DNA of 64,000 nt from Pochonia chlamydosporia 170 (taxonomy: Eukaryota > Ascomycota > Sordariomycetes > Hypocreales > Clavicipitaceae). Positions 12,390 to 23,562 of this stretch are shown in pieces (the first letter of the stretch is position 1; the number at the start of each line of letters is the position of its first letter). The stretch lies in assembly GCF_001653235.2 (NCBI RefSeq), contig NW_019154046.1:496001-560000 (forward strand), given 5' to 3'. The notes beneath the pieces are model-generated. The model saw nothing but the letters and a program-made list of their open reading frames with translations, did no database searches and was not told the DNA's origin. The translations under genes and the position numbers were made by a program.

Positions 12390-12631
12390 ACAAGTCGATC
12401 ACGATACGAACTGGGCATCATGCGGCTACCATCCTCATCAGGCGTAAACTGTGTATATGCCTTTGGAACCGAGCTTTGATTTGGTATGGTAAACATTCGC
12501 ATCCAGCGCCCTAGCAACCTGAGAGAATTGACAGCGTTAAAAGACTGCGAGCCACCACTAACTTGAGCAACAGCCAAAGTTCTCCCTTGTGTCGGACGGA
12601 CTGATCCTGATGATAAGGGTATCCAATCGAT
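12390..12631 (-). pseudogene. arsH: arsH-like NADPH-dependent FMN reductase fragment
   Basis: About 80 residues match the central and C-terminal part of Ars[58 protein letters not shown] and a final YRDRLV. ArsH proteins are FMN-binding NADPH oxidoreductases encoded in fungal and bacterial arsenic-resistance clusters, where they act on organoarsenicals. Here the upstream flavodoxin-like half is missing and the frame stops where the C-terminal helix should begin. No arsenic transporter or other ars gene is nearby. It is therefore a stranded fragment. Confidence 0.8.
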
Positions 12632-13339
12632 GGCAGCGTCTAGGCTCGCGGGGCCCCGTGACTTTAGAACTCGCGGGATCCCGCGAATATTACTAAGCAT
12701 ATTAGTCCCGCGAAAAGGTGGCGCAGCCGTGGTGGATGCTTAGGTAAGGTGGGGCGCACAGTAAAACTGGTGGTGTCCTTAACAAGTCCCCAGACCTCTA
12801 GCGTGCCAGAGCAGCTGACCTCAATTCTTTCCCCAACCCTTTTATGTCGTGCTTCGACAGTTCGTCGTCATGTCCCCCCATCAATAGGCTCTGTACTGGG
12901 ACACTGTCGCTGGTAAAGCGGTTATGCATTTTGTCCTCATGGTCATGTGTGAGTATATCCCGAGCCGCATTCGGCGGCTCAGTTCCGGCATAATGAAGGG
13001 CGGTTGGGGCGATTCGTATGATTGGTGACGAGCCTACCATGTCGCCTCGTGATACTGGGAATAAAGCGATATCATTGGGTGAATGGTGTGTTGGTCTCCA
13101 GTAAGCGCCTGCGGCTGATGATGAACTTCTCTGCAGTGATGCCTAATTCTCCATTTGTTTGAACAATGGTCAAGTTTACATGGTCGCTTGAGCTTTGTCA
13201 CCGGTGATGGGAGGGACGAGTTGCGCTGCAAGGTTCCAGCGAATTTGACCTGTCGCAGTGCCCACAAGCAGTCGCCTCGAGAAACTTCAACAGCAGAATC
13301 CTGAAGCCATTGTCCACCTGGGTCATCCTTCCATCGGAC
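12632..13339. other. Upstream region of the WD40 NLR
   Basis: No supported gene. It contains the break at which the arsH fragment begins and, further right, the presumptive promoter and 5' leader of the NLR that starts at 13,340. A long minus-strand frame from 13,034 to 13,900 is only the shadow of that gene. Confidence 0.4.
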
Positions 13340-16300
13340 ATGTCGAATCCCCAAGACTACACGGTTGGCTGGATATGCGCCATAAGTACCGAATACGTTG
13401 CCGCGCGTGCTTTCCTCGACAAGGTACACGACCAAGCCGAATCTGTGTCTCCTCACGATGATAATATATACACACTGGGCGAAGTCGGAAAACACAATGT
13501 GGTCATCGCGACGTTGCCTGACGGCGAATATGGAATAGCCGCAGCAGCAAGCGTCGCGGGAGATATGCTGAACAGCTTCCCAAATATCAGATTCGGTCTG
13601 ATGGTCGGAATTGGCGGTGGCGCGCCGAATGAAAAGCATGACATTCGTCTGGGCGATGTTGTCGTCAGTGCACCTCGCGATGGAAAGGGTGGCGTGTTGC
13701 AGTATGACTTTGGCAAATCCATCCAAGGTCAGGAATTTCATATGACAGGATTTCTCAATCAGCCTCCCAGACTCTTGCGAGCGGCCATGAGCGGCCTCAA
13801 AGCCAAATATGAGGAGCAAGGTCATCAGCTCAATGATGCTATCCACAAGGTTATGGAGACTAGACCAAGATTGCGGAAGAATTACGAACGGCCGGACCAA
13901 AACAACGACAGGTTATATCAAAGCAGATTCGTACATCCTGTAGACGATACATTAGCCTGTGCGGCTGCTTGTGGTGATGACCAGTCGAACCTTATTTTGC
14001 GACCTGAAAGAGCCGAAGACGAAGACAACCCGGCCATTCACTATGGTCTAATTGCCTCCGCAAACCAGTTAATGAAAGACGCTTTGGTCCGGGACAAGCT
14101 GGCAGCGGAGAAGAACGTCTTATGTTTTGAGATGGAGGCCGCGGGGTTAATGAACCGCTTTCCCTGCCTTGTTATTCGGGGTATATGTGACTACTCAGAC
14201 TCGCACAAGAACAAGAAATGGCAGGGCTATGCAGCAATGACAGCGGCTGCCTATGCGAAAGACTTGTTACTTGAGATACCCCCTAAGAGAGTCCAGGAGG
14301 AAACAAAAATCAGCGGCATTCTCTCGGGTTAGTTTCCGTCAATGCCAAGGCCGCCAATTACCACTAATTTTATGAAGATATGACGGCCATCCAAAAAGAT
14401 ACCTCGGAACGCCTTCGCCATGTGCAACAAGATATAAACCTTGCTAGGCTGCAGCCCGTTGAAGCCGCGGCGTATGATTCCCATCACAACGAGCATGAGC
14501 CGCGGTGCCATCCCGACACTAGAGTCGATCTCCTCCGCCAGATCAACAAATGGGTCGATGAGCCATGCGGCAAATCCATATACTGGCTCCAGGGCATGGC
14601 TGGCACTGGGAAGTCTACCATAGCCCGCACTGTAGCCTATGATCTCGACAAGAGAGGGTCACTCGGAGCCAGCTTCTTCTTCAAGAGGGGTGAGGGGGAC
14701 CGTGGTAAAGGAGCACGATTTTTTCCTACCGTCGTCGCCCAACTAGTCCATAATTGTCCGGGCTTAACCGAGCGCGTTCGAAATGCAATCGATACTAACC
14801 ACTCCATTGCTGAGAAGGCTATACATGAGCAGTTCAAGAAGCTTATTCTACACCCGCTGAAGGATGCCCGATTAGAGCCGACGACGAAGATAGTTGTGGT
14901 TGATGCTCTTGATGAGTGTGACTGTGAGGAGGATGCTCAGACCATTATTGGCCTCTTGCCGCAGCTGAAGCTCTTAAAAACAGCCCGCGTAAAGTTCTTC
15001 GTGACAAGTCGACCGGAGTTCCCAATTCGCTACCAATTCAACACAATCAGCGGCCAGTACCAAGATCTGGTTCTACAAGACGTTCCAGAGTTGATTATTG
15101 AAGATGATATTTCCAAGTTCTTAGCCCATAAGCTAGCAAAAATACGAGACGACTTCAGTAAGACAACCTGCCAGCTTCCTTCAGCTTGGCCTGGACAAAC
15201 AAAGCTCCAGAAGCTGGTCAAGATGGCCATTCCGCTCTTCGTCTTTGCGGCGACGTCTTGTCGATTTATCGAAGATAAAAGATACGGCGGGGGTGGACCG
15301 GACGGAAGGCTGGAGCAGATCATTCAACATCAGGTCAGGGGACAGAGAAGCACGATTTACGAGATGTATCATCTCGTTCTTAGCAAGTCAGTGAGAGAAG
15401 AGACAGTTGACGAGTTCCGAGATATTATCGGCTCAATTGCCATCCTTGGCACCCCTCTCTCGAGCTCTGCTCTTGCGTGCCTCCTTGAAATCCCGAAGAT
15501 AACTGTTGACGAGAGGTTGGAGATGCTTCACTCCGTCCTCAGCATCCCTACCGACCAGGACGCGCCGATACGACTACTGCATCTGTCATTCCGAGACTAC
15601 CTTGTAAATCCTGAAAACCACAAATCAGACCCATTCTGGATTGACGAAAAAGAGTCCCACGGATTGCTGGTGACTAGGTGTCTTGATCTTCTGATGAACG
15701 GTTCTCTGAAGAGAGACATCTGTGGTCTAGAAATGCCTGGAAAGCTGCGTAAGGACGTCAACAGTGAAGCAATCAATAGATATCTACCAGCAGAAGGTCA
15801 ATATGCGTGCCTATACTGGGTGCACCACTTAAAAAGCAGTAGCATCAGGCTTCACGACGGGCACCAAGCGTTCCAATTTCTAGGAGACTATTTTCTCTAC
15901 TGGCTTGAAGCATTGAGTCTTATCGGGAGGCTATTCGATGCTATCGGGCTCGTTGAGGAGTTGCAGAGCTTGGTCAATGTATGTACTCATAAACTCACCC
16001 ATAGGTATATGCTAAGACCACTTATTTAGCTTCATAATGGCGCCAAAGTCTCACTATTTCTCCACGACGCCAAGCGTTTTATCCTCAACTGTAGCTCTAT
16101 AATAGGCCAGGCACCCCTCCAGCTCTATTCCTCGGCGATCGTCTTTGCTCCAGACAAAAGTATTATTCGAGAGAAATTTAAAAACTATGTTAGTTGGATA
16201 ACGACAAATCCAATTGTGGAAGATTGGGACGCTTGCCTGCAGACGCTCGAGGGTCACAGTGACGTGGTAAACTCGGTAGCCTTCTCGCACGACTCGCAGC

Positions 16301-18084
16301 TCGTGGCGTCGAGCTCTAACGACCAGACGATATGGATCTGGCGCGCGGACACAAGCGAGTGCACGCGAACGCTTAACGGCCACAGCGACGTGGTAAACTT
16401 GGTGGCCTTCTCGCATGACTTGCAGCTTGTGGCGTTAAGCTCTAATGACTAGACGATACAGATCTGGCGCGCGGACACGGGCGAGTGCACGCGAACGCTT
16501 AAGGGCCATAGCGTCTAGGTGACCTTGGTAGCCTTCTCGCACGACTTGCAGCTCGTGGCGTCGAGCTCTTACGATAATACGGTACAAATCTGGCGTGTAG
16601 ACACGGGCGAGTGCACACGGACGCTTGAGGGCCATAGCGGCTAGGTGTGCTCGACAATCTTCTCGCACGACTTGCAGCTCGTGGCATTGAGCTCTTACGA
16701 CAAGACGATACAGATCTGGCGCGCGGACACGAGCGAGTGCACACGGACGCTCGAGGGCCATAGCGGCCTGGTAAGCTTGACGGCCTTCTCGCACGACTTG
16801 CAGCTCGTAGCATTGAGCTCTTACGATAAGACGATACGGATCTGGCGCGCGGACACGGGCGAGTGCACACGGACGCTCGAGGGCCACAGCGGCCTGGTGT
16901 GCTCGACAACTTTCTCGCACGACTCGCAGCTTGTGGCATTAAGCTCTTACGACCAGACGATACAGATCTGGCGCGCGGACACGGGCGAGTGCACGCGAAC
17001 GCTTAAGGGCCATAGCAGCTGGGTGTGCTCGACAACCTTCTCGCACGACTTGCAGCTTGTGGCATTGAGCTCTTACGACAAGACGATACGGATCTGGCGC
17101 GCGGACACGGGCGAGTGCACACGAACGCTCGAGGGCCACAGCGGCGGGGTGTGGTTGGTGGCCTTCTCGCACGACTTGCAGGTTGTGGCGTCGAGCTCCG
17201 ACGACAAGACAATATGGATCTGGCGTGCGGACACGAGCGAGTGCACGCGAACGCTTAAGGGCCACAGCGACTTGGTATTCTTGACAGCCTTCTTGCATAA
17301 CTTGCAGCTCGTGGCGTCGAGCTCTAACGACCAGACGATACAGATCTGGCGCGCGGACATGGGCGAGTGCACGCAGACGCTCGAGGGCCACAGCAACGGG
17401 GTGACCTTAGTGGCCTTCTCGCACGACTTGCAGCTCATGGTATTGAGCTCTTACGACGAGACGGTACGGATCTGGCGTGCGGACACGGGCGAGTGCACAC
17501 GGACGCTCTGGGGCCACAGCGACTTGGTATACTCGGTAGCCTTCTCGCACAACTCGCAGCTCATAGCGTTAGGCTCTTGCGATAAGACGGTACGGATCTG
17601 GTGCGCGGACACGGGCGAGTGCACACGGACGCTCGAGGGCCACATTAGCAGGGTGTGGTTGGTAGCCTTCTCGCACGACTTGCAGCTCGTGGCGTCGAGC
17701 TCCGACGACAACACAATACGGATCTGGCGTGCGGACACGGGCGAGTGCACCCAGACTATTGATATAGGACTGTCTGCGAGCATCTTGTCATTTGACCCAG
17801 CTAATAATCGTTTACTAACTTCTAATGGTGCTTTTACTATACTCGGCATGCCCTCAGGATTCAATTCTACGGATACTCCAGGACCTCGTGTCGGTGGCCT
17901 CGCGCGCCACACTGGCTATGGCATCAGCCTGGGTAAACCCTGGGTGACGTTTAATGGAGAAAACATCCTTTGGCTACCAATGGATTTTCGTCCTACTTGC
18001 TCAGCTGTATCAGAATCAACCGTCGTTATTGGATGCAACTCGGGGAGAGTCTTGGTGCTTGACCTCTCCAATCGTGGAAACTAA
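13340..18084 (+). pseudogene. PNP-NACHT-WD40 NLR-like protein with three in-frame TAG codons
   Basis: Three exons: 13,340-14,327, 14,378-15,978 and 16,030-18,084, all with GT..AG introns of about 50 nt. Start chosen at [11 protein letters not shown] because the paralogue at 43,290 begins identically; an ATG 30 nt upstream is possible. Exon 1 is a PNP_UDP domain ([45 protein letters not shown]). Exon 2 carries a NACHT NTPase with Walker A GMAGTGKST and Walker B VVVDALDECD. Exon 3 has a linker, twelve near-identical WD40 units and the C-terminal extension typical of fungal NWD proteins (WVTFNGENILWLP). TAG codons at 16,450, 16,516 and 16,642 interrupt WD units 2-4, so translation would stop early in the propeller unless read through. 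Without them the protein would be about 1,547 aa. The family acts in heterokaryon incompatibility and non-self recognition. Confidence 0.9.
16241..17757 (+). repeat. 12 tandem 126-bp WD40 units
   Basis: Twelve 42-codon units in register, each with the core HDLQLVASSS.DKTIRIWRAD followed by TGECTRTLEGHS. The units differ mainly at a few positions after GHS (GLV, SWV, GGV, DLV, NGV, SRV) and around the strand facing the propeller surface. That is the pattern of homogenised repeats with a few variable sites known in fungal NWD incompatibility proteins. Confidence 0.9.
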
Positions 18085-19062
18085 GGTATTTCCGGCAATT
18101 TATCCCGAGCTATAATTTATTTTTTTCATAACTTTGTCGAGGGTTGAAGGGGGAACGATGATGATGTAGCAAAACACCCAGTAACTGACAGAAGTTTCAC
18201 CTCGGGCGCTACTAGTGTCTACTCGCTTCCACGTGCATGCATAGAAATATAGGACTAAACTCTGATATTTAGTTGCACAGTTTCTGTTCTTTAGGGTATT
18301 TACATAAATGGCCCCTAGAGTACATAAGATCTAGGCGATTATTGCTCTGCCGTATCGTGGCGCCTGAACTACGTAATATCAGCACGGAAGCTGTTCGTTT
18401 ACCAAGTGCTGCATAGTTCAGGCAGCAATATATACGGCCTAGATCTTCCCTTGATTCTTTGCTTGGCAGAGCGTTGAAGAGCCTCCGAGTTGGCCTTGCG
18501 CGAGCGGCGGGTATACCTACCACGACTATCCACACTTGTCTGATAGAACACAATGGTCGGAGCAGCTGAACAAATTGCCGTACAGGACAGTTGGTATCAC
18601 AAAACAGTGGTTGCGAAATGTGGGTGTTACGTCGTTTCGATTAGGGCCGTGACGCCTCGCACCTCTGGCTGCAAACTCCAACTTGCCATCTGTCTATGTC
18701 ACACCCATAACTCTTGCGCGTTATAGACAGCTCACCGTGCAATATAGCACCCACCCGGAGCATAGAAAGAAAGACGGGTACTTGCTTGTTGCCTGCCGTT
18801 AGGCTGGTGAATGTGCATAATGCCCGCCCTACGGCGTCCTGGATGGATCACGGATTCTCCTCACATCGAGCCGCGTACAAGTTTTGCCATTTTGTATTAA
18901 TACATATCATCTTGCCCTCGAAGAAGTTCCCGGTCCTCCCATCCTTCCGATACTCTGCAAATGCCCATGGTCCATCTGGTTGTGCGTTCTGTGAGATTCG
19001 GCTAGCGGCCTTCGACAGTATTTGTACGTCACATGGTGATCTCCTCACCATACTTCCACACT
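18085..19062. other. 3' flank and gene-free stretch
   Basis: AT-rich 3' flank of the WD40 gene, then short frames on both strands with no recognised product. A minus-strand 67-codon frame near 18,848-19,051 looks mildly protein-like but cannot be identified. Confidence 0.35.
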
Positions 19063-19243
19063 CATAAGCATCAATGACCTCGGCGTTGCACTAGAAAAGC
19101 AGGGCAGGTATGAGGAGGCAGAGGTGATGCACAGACTGTGCATGGAAGGCTATAAGGAGGTTCCGCATCCAGAGCACCCATATACTCTGACGGCCATGAA
19201 CAATCTCGGGCTTGTATTGCAATGCCTTGACAGATACTATGAG
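19063..19243 (+). pseudogene. TPR fragment of an NLR-type protein
   Basis: The plus strand encodes about one and a half tetratricopeptide units: INDLGVALEKQGRYEEAEVMH, HPEHPYTLTAMNNLG and LVLQCLDRYYED. The unit length and the HP.TL..MNNL signature match the TPR array of the NLR at 57.8 kb, although the sequence is more diverged. It is cut at both ends; the right end abuts the minus-strand J-domain-like gene at about 19,240. Confidence 0.7.
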
Positions 19244-20065
19244 GACCTTCTCCGTCACCAAATTCTTTCTCGCAACCTCGTTCTTTGGATCCTTAAGAAG
19301 AACAGAATAACTGTCCAGTGCTATTTTGTAATGTGGTCCGAAGAAGCTTACTGGGATCAGCCACTGATATTTTGGGATTTTCTCACTCTCGTCTGTTGCA
19401 TCGTTATTGTGAGCTATATTCCCGGCACTAATTCTGTGGTTAAGGCCATTCAGTTGGTCAAGCAAGGCTTTATCACTAGGATCCCCCCCAAGCTTGTAAA
19501 GAAGAGGTGTCGCTTCTCGATAAATATCCTGCACTCGAGCGGGAGGCTCGGGAACTTCGGTCTTTGCCATGGTTACATCGCCTTGTGCGTATTTATCGTT
19601 GTCATCGTCATCAGGTTCAGAATCGTCGGCCGTGAGGACCTCTTTACCGTCCCAAAGATTGACCTCATCGATGAATGTTTGGTCTACGCCCATCTGCCCT
19701 GCCGCCCGTCGGACTTCTGTCATGCACGTTAGTGGTAGGCTCATAGCTAACAGTTATTTCACTTACTCTTATAGACCGCCTTGGAATCATTATGAAGGCA
19801 ATAATGCGGGTGCAACATGCATCCAAGTCGTCTCCAAGCAGTTACGAGTTCTTCCTCCGCTGGGTTTGAGCTCACTGCCAGAATCTCAGCATAGGAATTA
19901 TCGGCGCAGAGCAGTACCCGTTCAATTTCCTGCCGCGCATTATGCGACTTAATCTCCGTCGCATCTGTGCCAGTAGCTGGCTGGGCTGGCTGGGCTGGCG
20001 ATGTTGGTGTTTCTTTATGGCGTGTCTCTGCTGCCTTTCTGGCCAAATCTGCAGCGACCCTCCCA
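19240..20065 (-). pseudogene. Truncated J-domain-like protein with HPH in place of HPD
   Basis: Two exons joined by a 50-nt intron (19,766-19,717; donor gtaagtg, acceptor gacag). The first encodes SYAEILAVSSNPAEEELVTAWRRLGCMLHP, the J-domain helices I-II and loop; the second continues KVRRAAGQMGVDQTFIDEV and an acidic stretch, then QDIYREATPLLYKL and KYQWLIPVSFFGPHYK. The diagnostic HPD tripeptide that stimulates Hsp70 ATPase reads HPH here, so classical co-chaperone function is unlikely. Neither end looks natural: the 5' side stops near the decayed MULE and the 3' side joins the inverted TPR fragment. A diverged J-protein of unknown role is the best call. Confidence 0.6.
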
Positions 20066-20141
20066 TCTTCGACACCAGGGGTTTGCAGTCAGGACTATTG
20101 AAGAGTCGCTCTGTCCCAGAAGACATAGCTGCAATAGAAAG

Positions 20142-22753
20142 AATGTCGTTGCCATCAAAGATAAACTGGGGAACCGTTTTCGCTGAGCTAACTCCAGAGG
20201 GCGTATATGACTCACATGAATCGCTTCTTATGGCTATAAATGCCTGGGCAAAGCCTAGAGGTTATGCATTCACCACAGGGAAATCTTCGAAGACTCCAAA
20301 TAACCGGGTTAAAGTTGTATTTGCATGTGATCGAAATAAGCTTCCACCAGGCACGTCAATCGAACGAAAACGCCGTACATGTAGCCGCGTGACAGGTTGC
20401 AAGTTCTCACTGCTAGCGAAACAGTCCCTAGATGGAACCTCTTGGGTCCTAAGCCATCGACCAGGCCAGGAATATGCACTACACAACCACCCGCCAAGCG
20501 AAGACCCATCTGTACACCCAGCACATCGCCAGCTTAGCGAGAACGATATTAAAGCTATCTCAAGCCTCACAACCTCTGAAACTGCTCCTCGGGAAATTAG
20601 GACCTACCTCCACAATAATTCCAGTACCCTCGCAACTCAGCAAGATGTCTACAATCAGATTGCGGCAACAAGAAGAGATAGATTTACGAGAAGGCCAAAG
20701 TAGTATACAAGCACAAGTCGAGCAATTGCGTGAGGAAGGATTCTACTGTCGGGTCCGGTTAGATCCAGATAATCGGGTTACAGCAATCTTATTTGCCCAT
20801 CCAGACTCTATCAATTACCTCCAATGCAATCCCGATATCCTACTACTAGACTGTACCTACAAGACAAACAAGCACAAGATGCCACTTCTTGACATGGTTG
20901 GCGTTGACGCTTGTGAGCGCTCTTTCTGTATTGCTTTTGCATTTCTCTCTGGAGAGGCAGAAGAGGACTACTCGTGGGCTTTGCAGCATCTTAGGTCCCT
21001 CTATCAGCGCGAACTTCCCTTTGTTGTCTTGACAGACCGATGCTTGGCCGCGATCAACGCTGCAGCAGCCTGGTTTCCACTATCCAAGGGTCTGCTTTGC
21101 ACTTGGCACGGTAACAAGGCAGTATTACAACATTGCCGGCCCTACTTTCTAGCCGACGGGAGCCAAGCAGGAGAAATGGGATGAGTTCTATGCTTCCTGG
21201 CACTCAATTGTAGCCTCCCCAAATGAAACGACATTCCAAGAGCGTCTGACATTATTTGAGCAAAAATATGCTGCAAAATATACAGAAGCATGTGGATATA
21301 TCAGGACAACCTGGCTTGACCCGTTCAAGGAGAGAATCGTCAGAGCATGGGTCGATAGACACTTACACTTTGGCAATGTGGCTACCTCAAGGCAGGTGGC
21401 TTGTGGCATGATCGAAGATGGAGAGACTAATTCATCTCCCAGGGCCGAAGGAATCCATTCATTGATCAAAGCACATATCAAGATATCTACCTTGGATCTC
21501 TTTGATACCTGGCAGGCCATGAGACCAGCCGTAACAAATCAGCTGAAGGAACTGAAGTACATGCGGGTTTCTCAGCAAGTATCAATGCCACTTGACGTCT
21601 CCGGGGTATTATTTGAGGCAATAAGGGGCTGGGTGTCGCATAAGGCATTGCGTAAAGTACTGGAACAACGGCAATTGCTTTCAAAGCCACTCAACGCTTC
21701 CTGTACTAGGATCTTTACGCCCTCATATGGACTGCCATGTGTTCATACACTAAAGAGGCTTGAGGAAGAAGGGCAAGCCCTCTTGCTAGAGCACTTTCAT
21801 CCCCACTGGTACTTAAAGCGTGATGTATCTCAACCACAGCCAATGCTAGAGCCTAGAGCAGTGTCAAGTCAGTTTAACCAGAGGCGCGATCGGCCAATGA
21901 CAAGCACAAGGCGGGAGCCTAGTGCATTTGAAGTGATTCAAGCAGTAGTACGGCCGAAGGCACAGCCTAAGTGCAGCAAATGTCATACATTAAGCCATAT
22001 CATGACTTCGAAGGCATGTCCTTTGAGATATGAAGAGCTCTTCCAGAGGATCTGCCACAGAAGTGGCGGCACAGATAACCAAGACGGTAGCAGCTGCGAC
22101 AGTGGCACCAGCAGCCACGGAGGCATTTTCATTTCAGGCAGCTGTAGGCCAGATAGAGGCAGGTCTAACGACAGCAGTTCAAGCTGGCGGGCCACACACA
22201 AACGGGCCAGATAGGGGCAGTCCAAGAAATAGATGGACTGGTTGACCACGTGGCGGCAAGCCAGACATCTACAGTTGAGGAAGTTGCAGACTGCATAGTG
22301 GTCGCCCACACAGTGGTAGACCAGCCAGTGGCGGCAGGGACGATGGCAGCGCCAGAACTTAGATACGACGACCCGCGGGCCATTCACCAGAGATATGTCG
22401 AAGCAAGACAAGCTTGGTATAATGCGTAGCCTCGGGGCAGTATCAAAACTAACCAACAATATCGGAAGGCAGTAGGTTTGCCTCAACGGTACGATAAAGT
22501 AAGCTACAAGTGGTGTGTTGATTGGAAGCAGATGGGCAAGCAATGTATGATGCTGAAAGGCTGTAGAGATTGGAGTAAGGAGGAGATGATGGCGTATCTG
22601 GATTGGAGCAAGGCAGAAGAACATCGGGTTGAGGCTCTAGTAGCGGCTGAGATGGAAGATAACCCCTTCTCTAAGAGAAGAGGTATGAGTAAGATCTGGG
22701 AGGCGGCCGCGACGGATAGTAATGCACAAGAGGCATTGTATTTAAGGAAGTAG
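20142..22753 (+). pseudogene. Decayed MULE (Mutator-like) transposase
   Basis: Homologous along its length to the MULE at 60-63 kb: a FAR1-type zinc domain (VVFACDR...TGCKF...HNH), the MULE catalytic domain (ILLLDCTYKTNKH with the first Asp, VVLTDRCLAA with the second), EGIHSLIK, a zinc knuckle (KCSKCHTLSHIMTSKACP) and the C-terminal helical domain ending in KIWEAAATDS. Lesions include a 4-bp insertion near 20,687 (gata duplication), a frame change near 21,165, another after 22,180, and TAG for a conserved Gln near 22,427. I could not find the terminal inverted repeats of the 60-kb copy here, so this is an older or different subfamily. Confidence 0.85.
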
Positions 22754-22875
22754 GTTGCTAATGGGAGCTCGGCAACGGTACCAGTCACCCAAGCCGTATA
22801 GTCGTCCACAAAGGCGATCGAGCCACCGTTAGCGTTGATCTTTCTTTGCACCAAGTGTAGTGTGAAAGAAGACTC

Positions 22876-23145
22876 CTAAGAAGCTGTGAAGGATACGAAA
22901 GTTTTCGTAAACTCCTTGAACATGTCTGCCAGCACGCTCACTGTTTTATTCAAGCTGCTTACCATATCAGTCAGGTCGAGCACCTTCGACTCCAGAATTT
23001 GAACCTGTTGATCTCTTTCAACGCCACTGGTCGATCGACGGGAATGTGCACTGGAAGTCCGTTGGCGATTTGAGCGACTAAGCACGGTCAACTCGTCTGC
23101 TTGGGCGTCCTTTTCGACATCGGCAGGGTCACAGTAGTAGCTCAC
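22876..23145 (-). CDS. Hypothetical coiled-coil peptide
   Basis: A 90-codon minus-strand frame: an acidic N-terminal part, a Ser/Arg-rich stretch, then a heptad-like region (VQILESKVLDLTDMVSSL..TVSVLADMFKEF) suggesting a coiled coil. An upstream minus-strand frame (about 23,185-23,376) might be joined by an intron but I cannot define it, and that frame overlaps a better-supported plus-strand coding remnant. Product unknown. Confidence 0.3.
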   Translation of the reverse strand: MSYYCDPADVEKDAQADELTVLSRSNRQRTSSAHSRRSTSGVERDQQVQILESKVLDLTDMVSSLNKTVSVLADMFKEFTKTFVSFTAS

Positions 23146-23283
23146 CCATCCTGCCTTCCACGGCGTAGGTACTATGTGTCGGAGTTAAACACCATCGTGG
23201 TTTTGTTGCAGGCACCGACACATTGACCTTGACGGGGCTGAATCACCCGTCTGTTTGATGTCTTCGGCTCCGTATCGCTGCAT

Positions 23284-23562
23284 ATGAGCGATGGGATCCG
23301 CTTCGTGCAGTTCCCGCCGGAAAACATCGCCGCAGTAAGGGAGACGTTCCAGCGTTCCTGGCCCAGGGGCATCCAAGCCAAGAGCCCATACTCCGTCTCG
23401 TATAAATTCAAGCTCCGGGGAACGCCGTGGAGCGGCATTGGCACGGGCTCCCTCGCAGTGCCGGCAGTCATACTTGTGCGAGAGATGTTTGCCTCCCTGT
23501 ATCTTTACATTTCCATAGTCGCCCTCAATTTACGGATTTTTAGGTCAGTACTGACTTATTGA
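23284..23562 (+). pseudogene. Fragment of a conserved fungal protein of unknown function
   Basis: The peptide GIRFVQFPPENIAAVRETFQ, then SWPRGIQAKSPYSVSYKFKL and RGTPWSG.G...AVPAVILVREMFASLY, follows a pattern I recognise from many uncharacterised Pezizomycotina proteins (FPP.....VRE..Q..W..GIQ...P....YEFKL.G.PW...G..AVPARVL). After LVREMFASLY the similarity ends and a hydrophobic, unrelated tail leads to a stop. The usual N-terminal lead-in is also absent. It is probably a truncated copy. Confidence 0.55.

Noticed and set aside
13034..13900. 288-codon minus-strand frame
   Set aside because: Antisense shadow of the PNP domain of the WD40 NLR; no domain of its own.
16435..17912. Several long minus-strand frames over the WD40 array
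   Set aside because: They are shadows of the 126-bp repeats and inherit openness from the repeat codon usage; low-complexity Arg/Ser-rich translations.
22214..22400. Zinc-finger or collagen-like product from the Gly/Ser-rich end of the decayed MULE
   Set aside because: It is the out-of-frame linker of the transposase after a frameshift.
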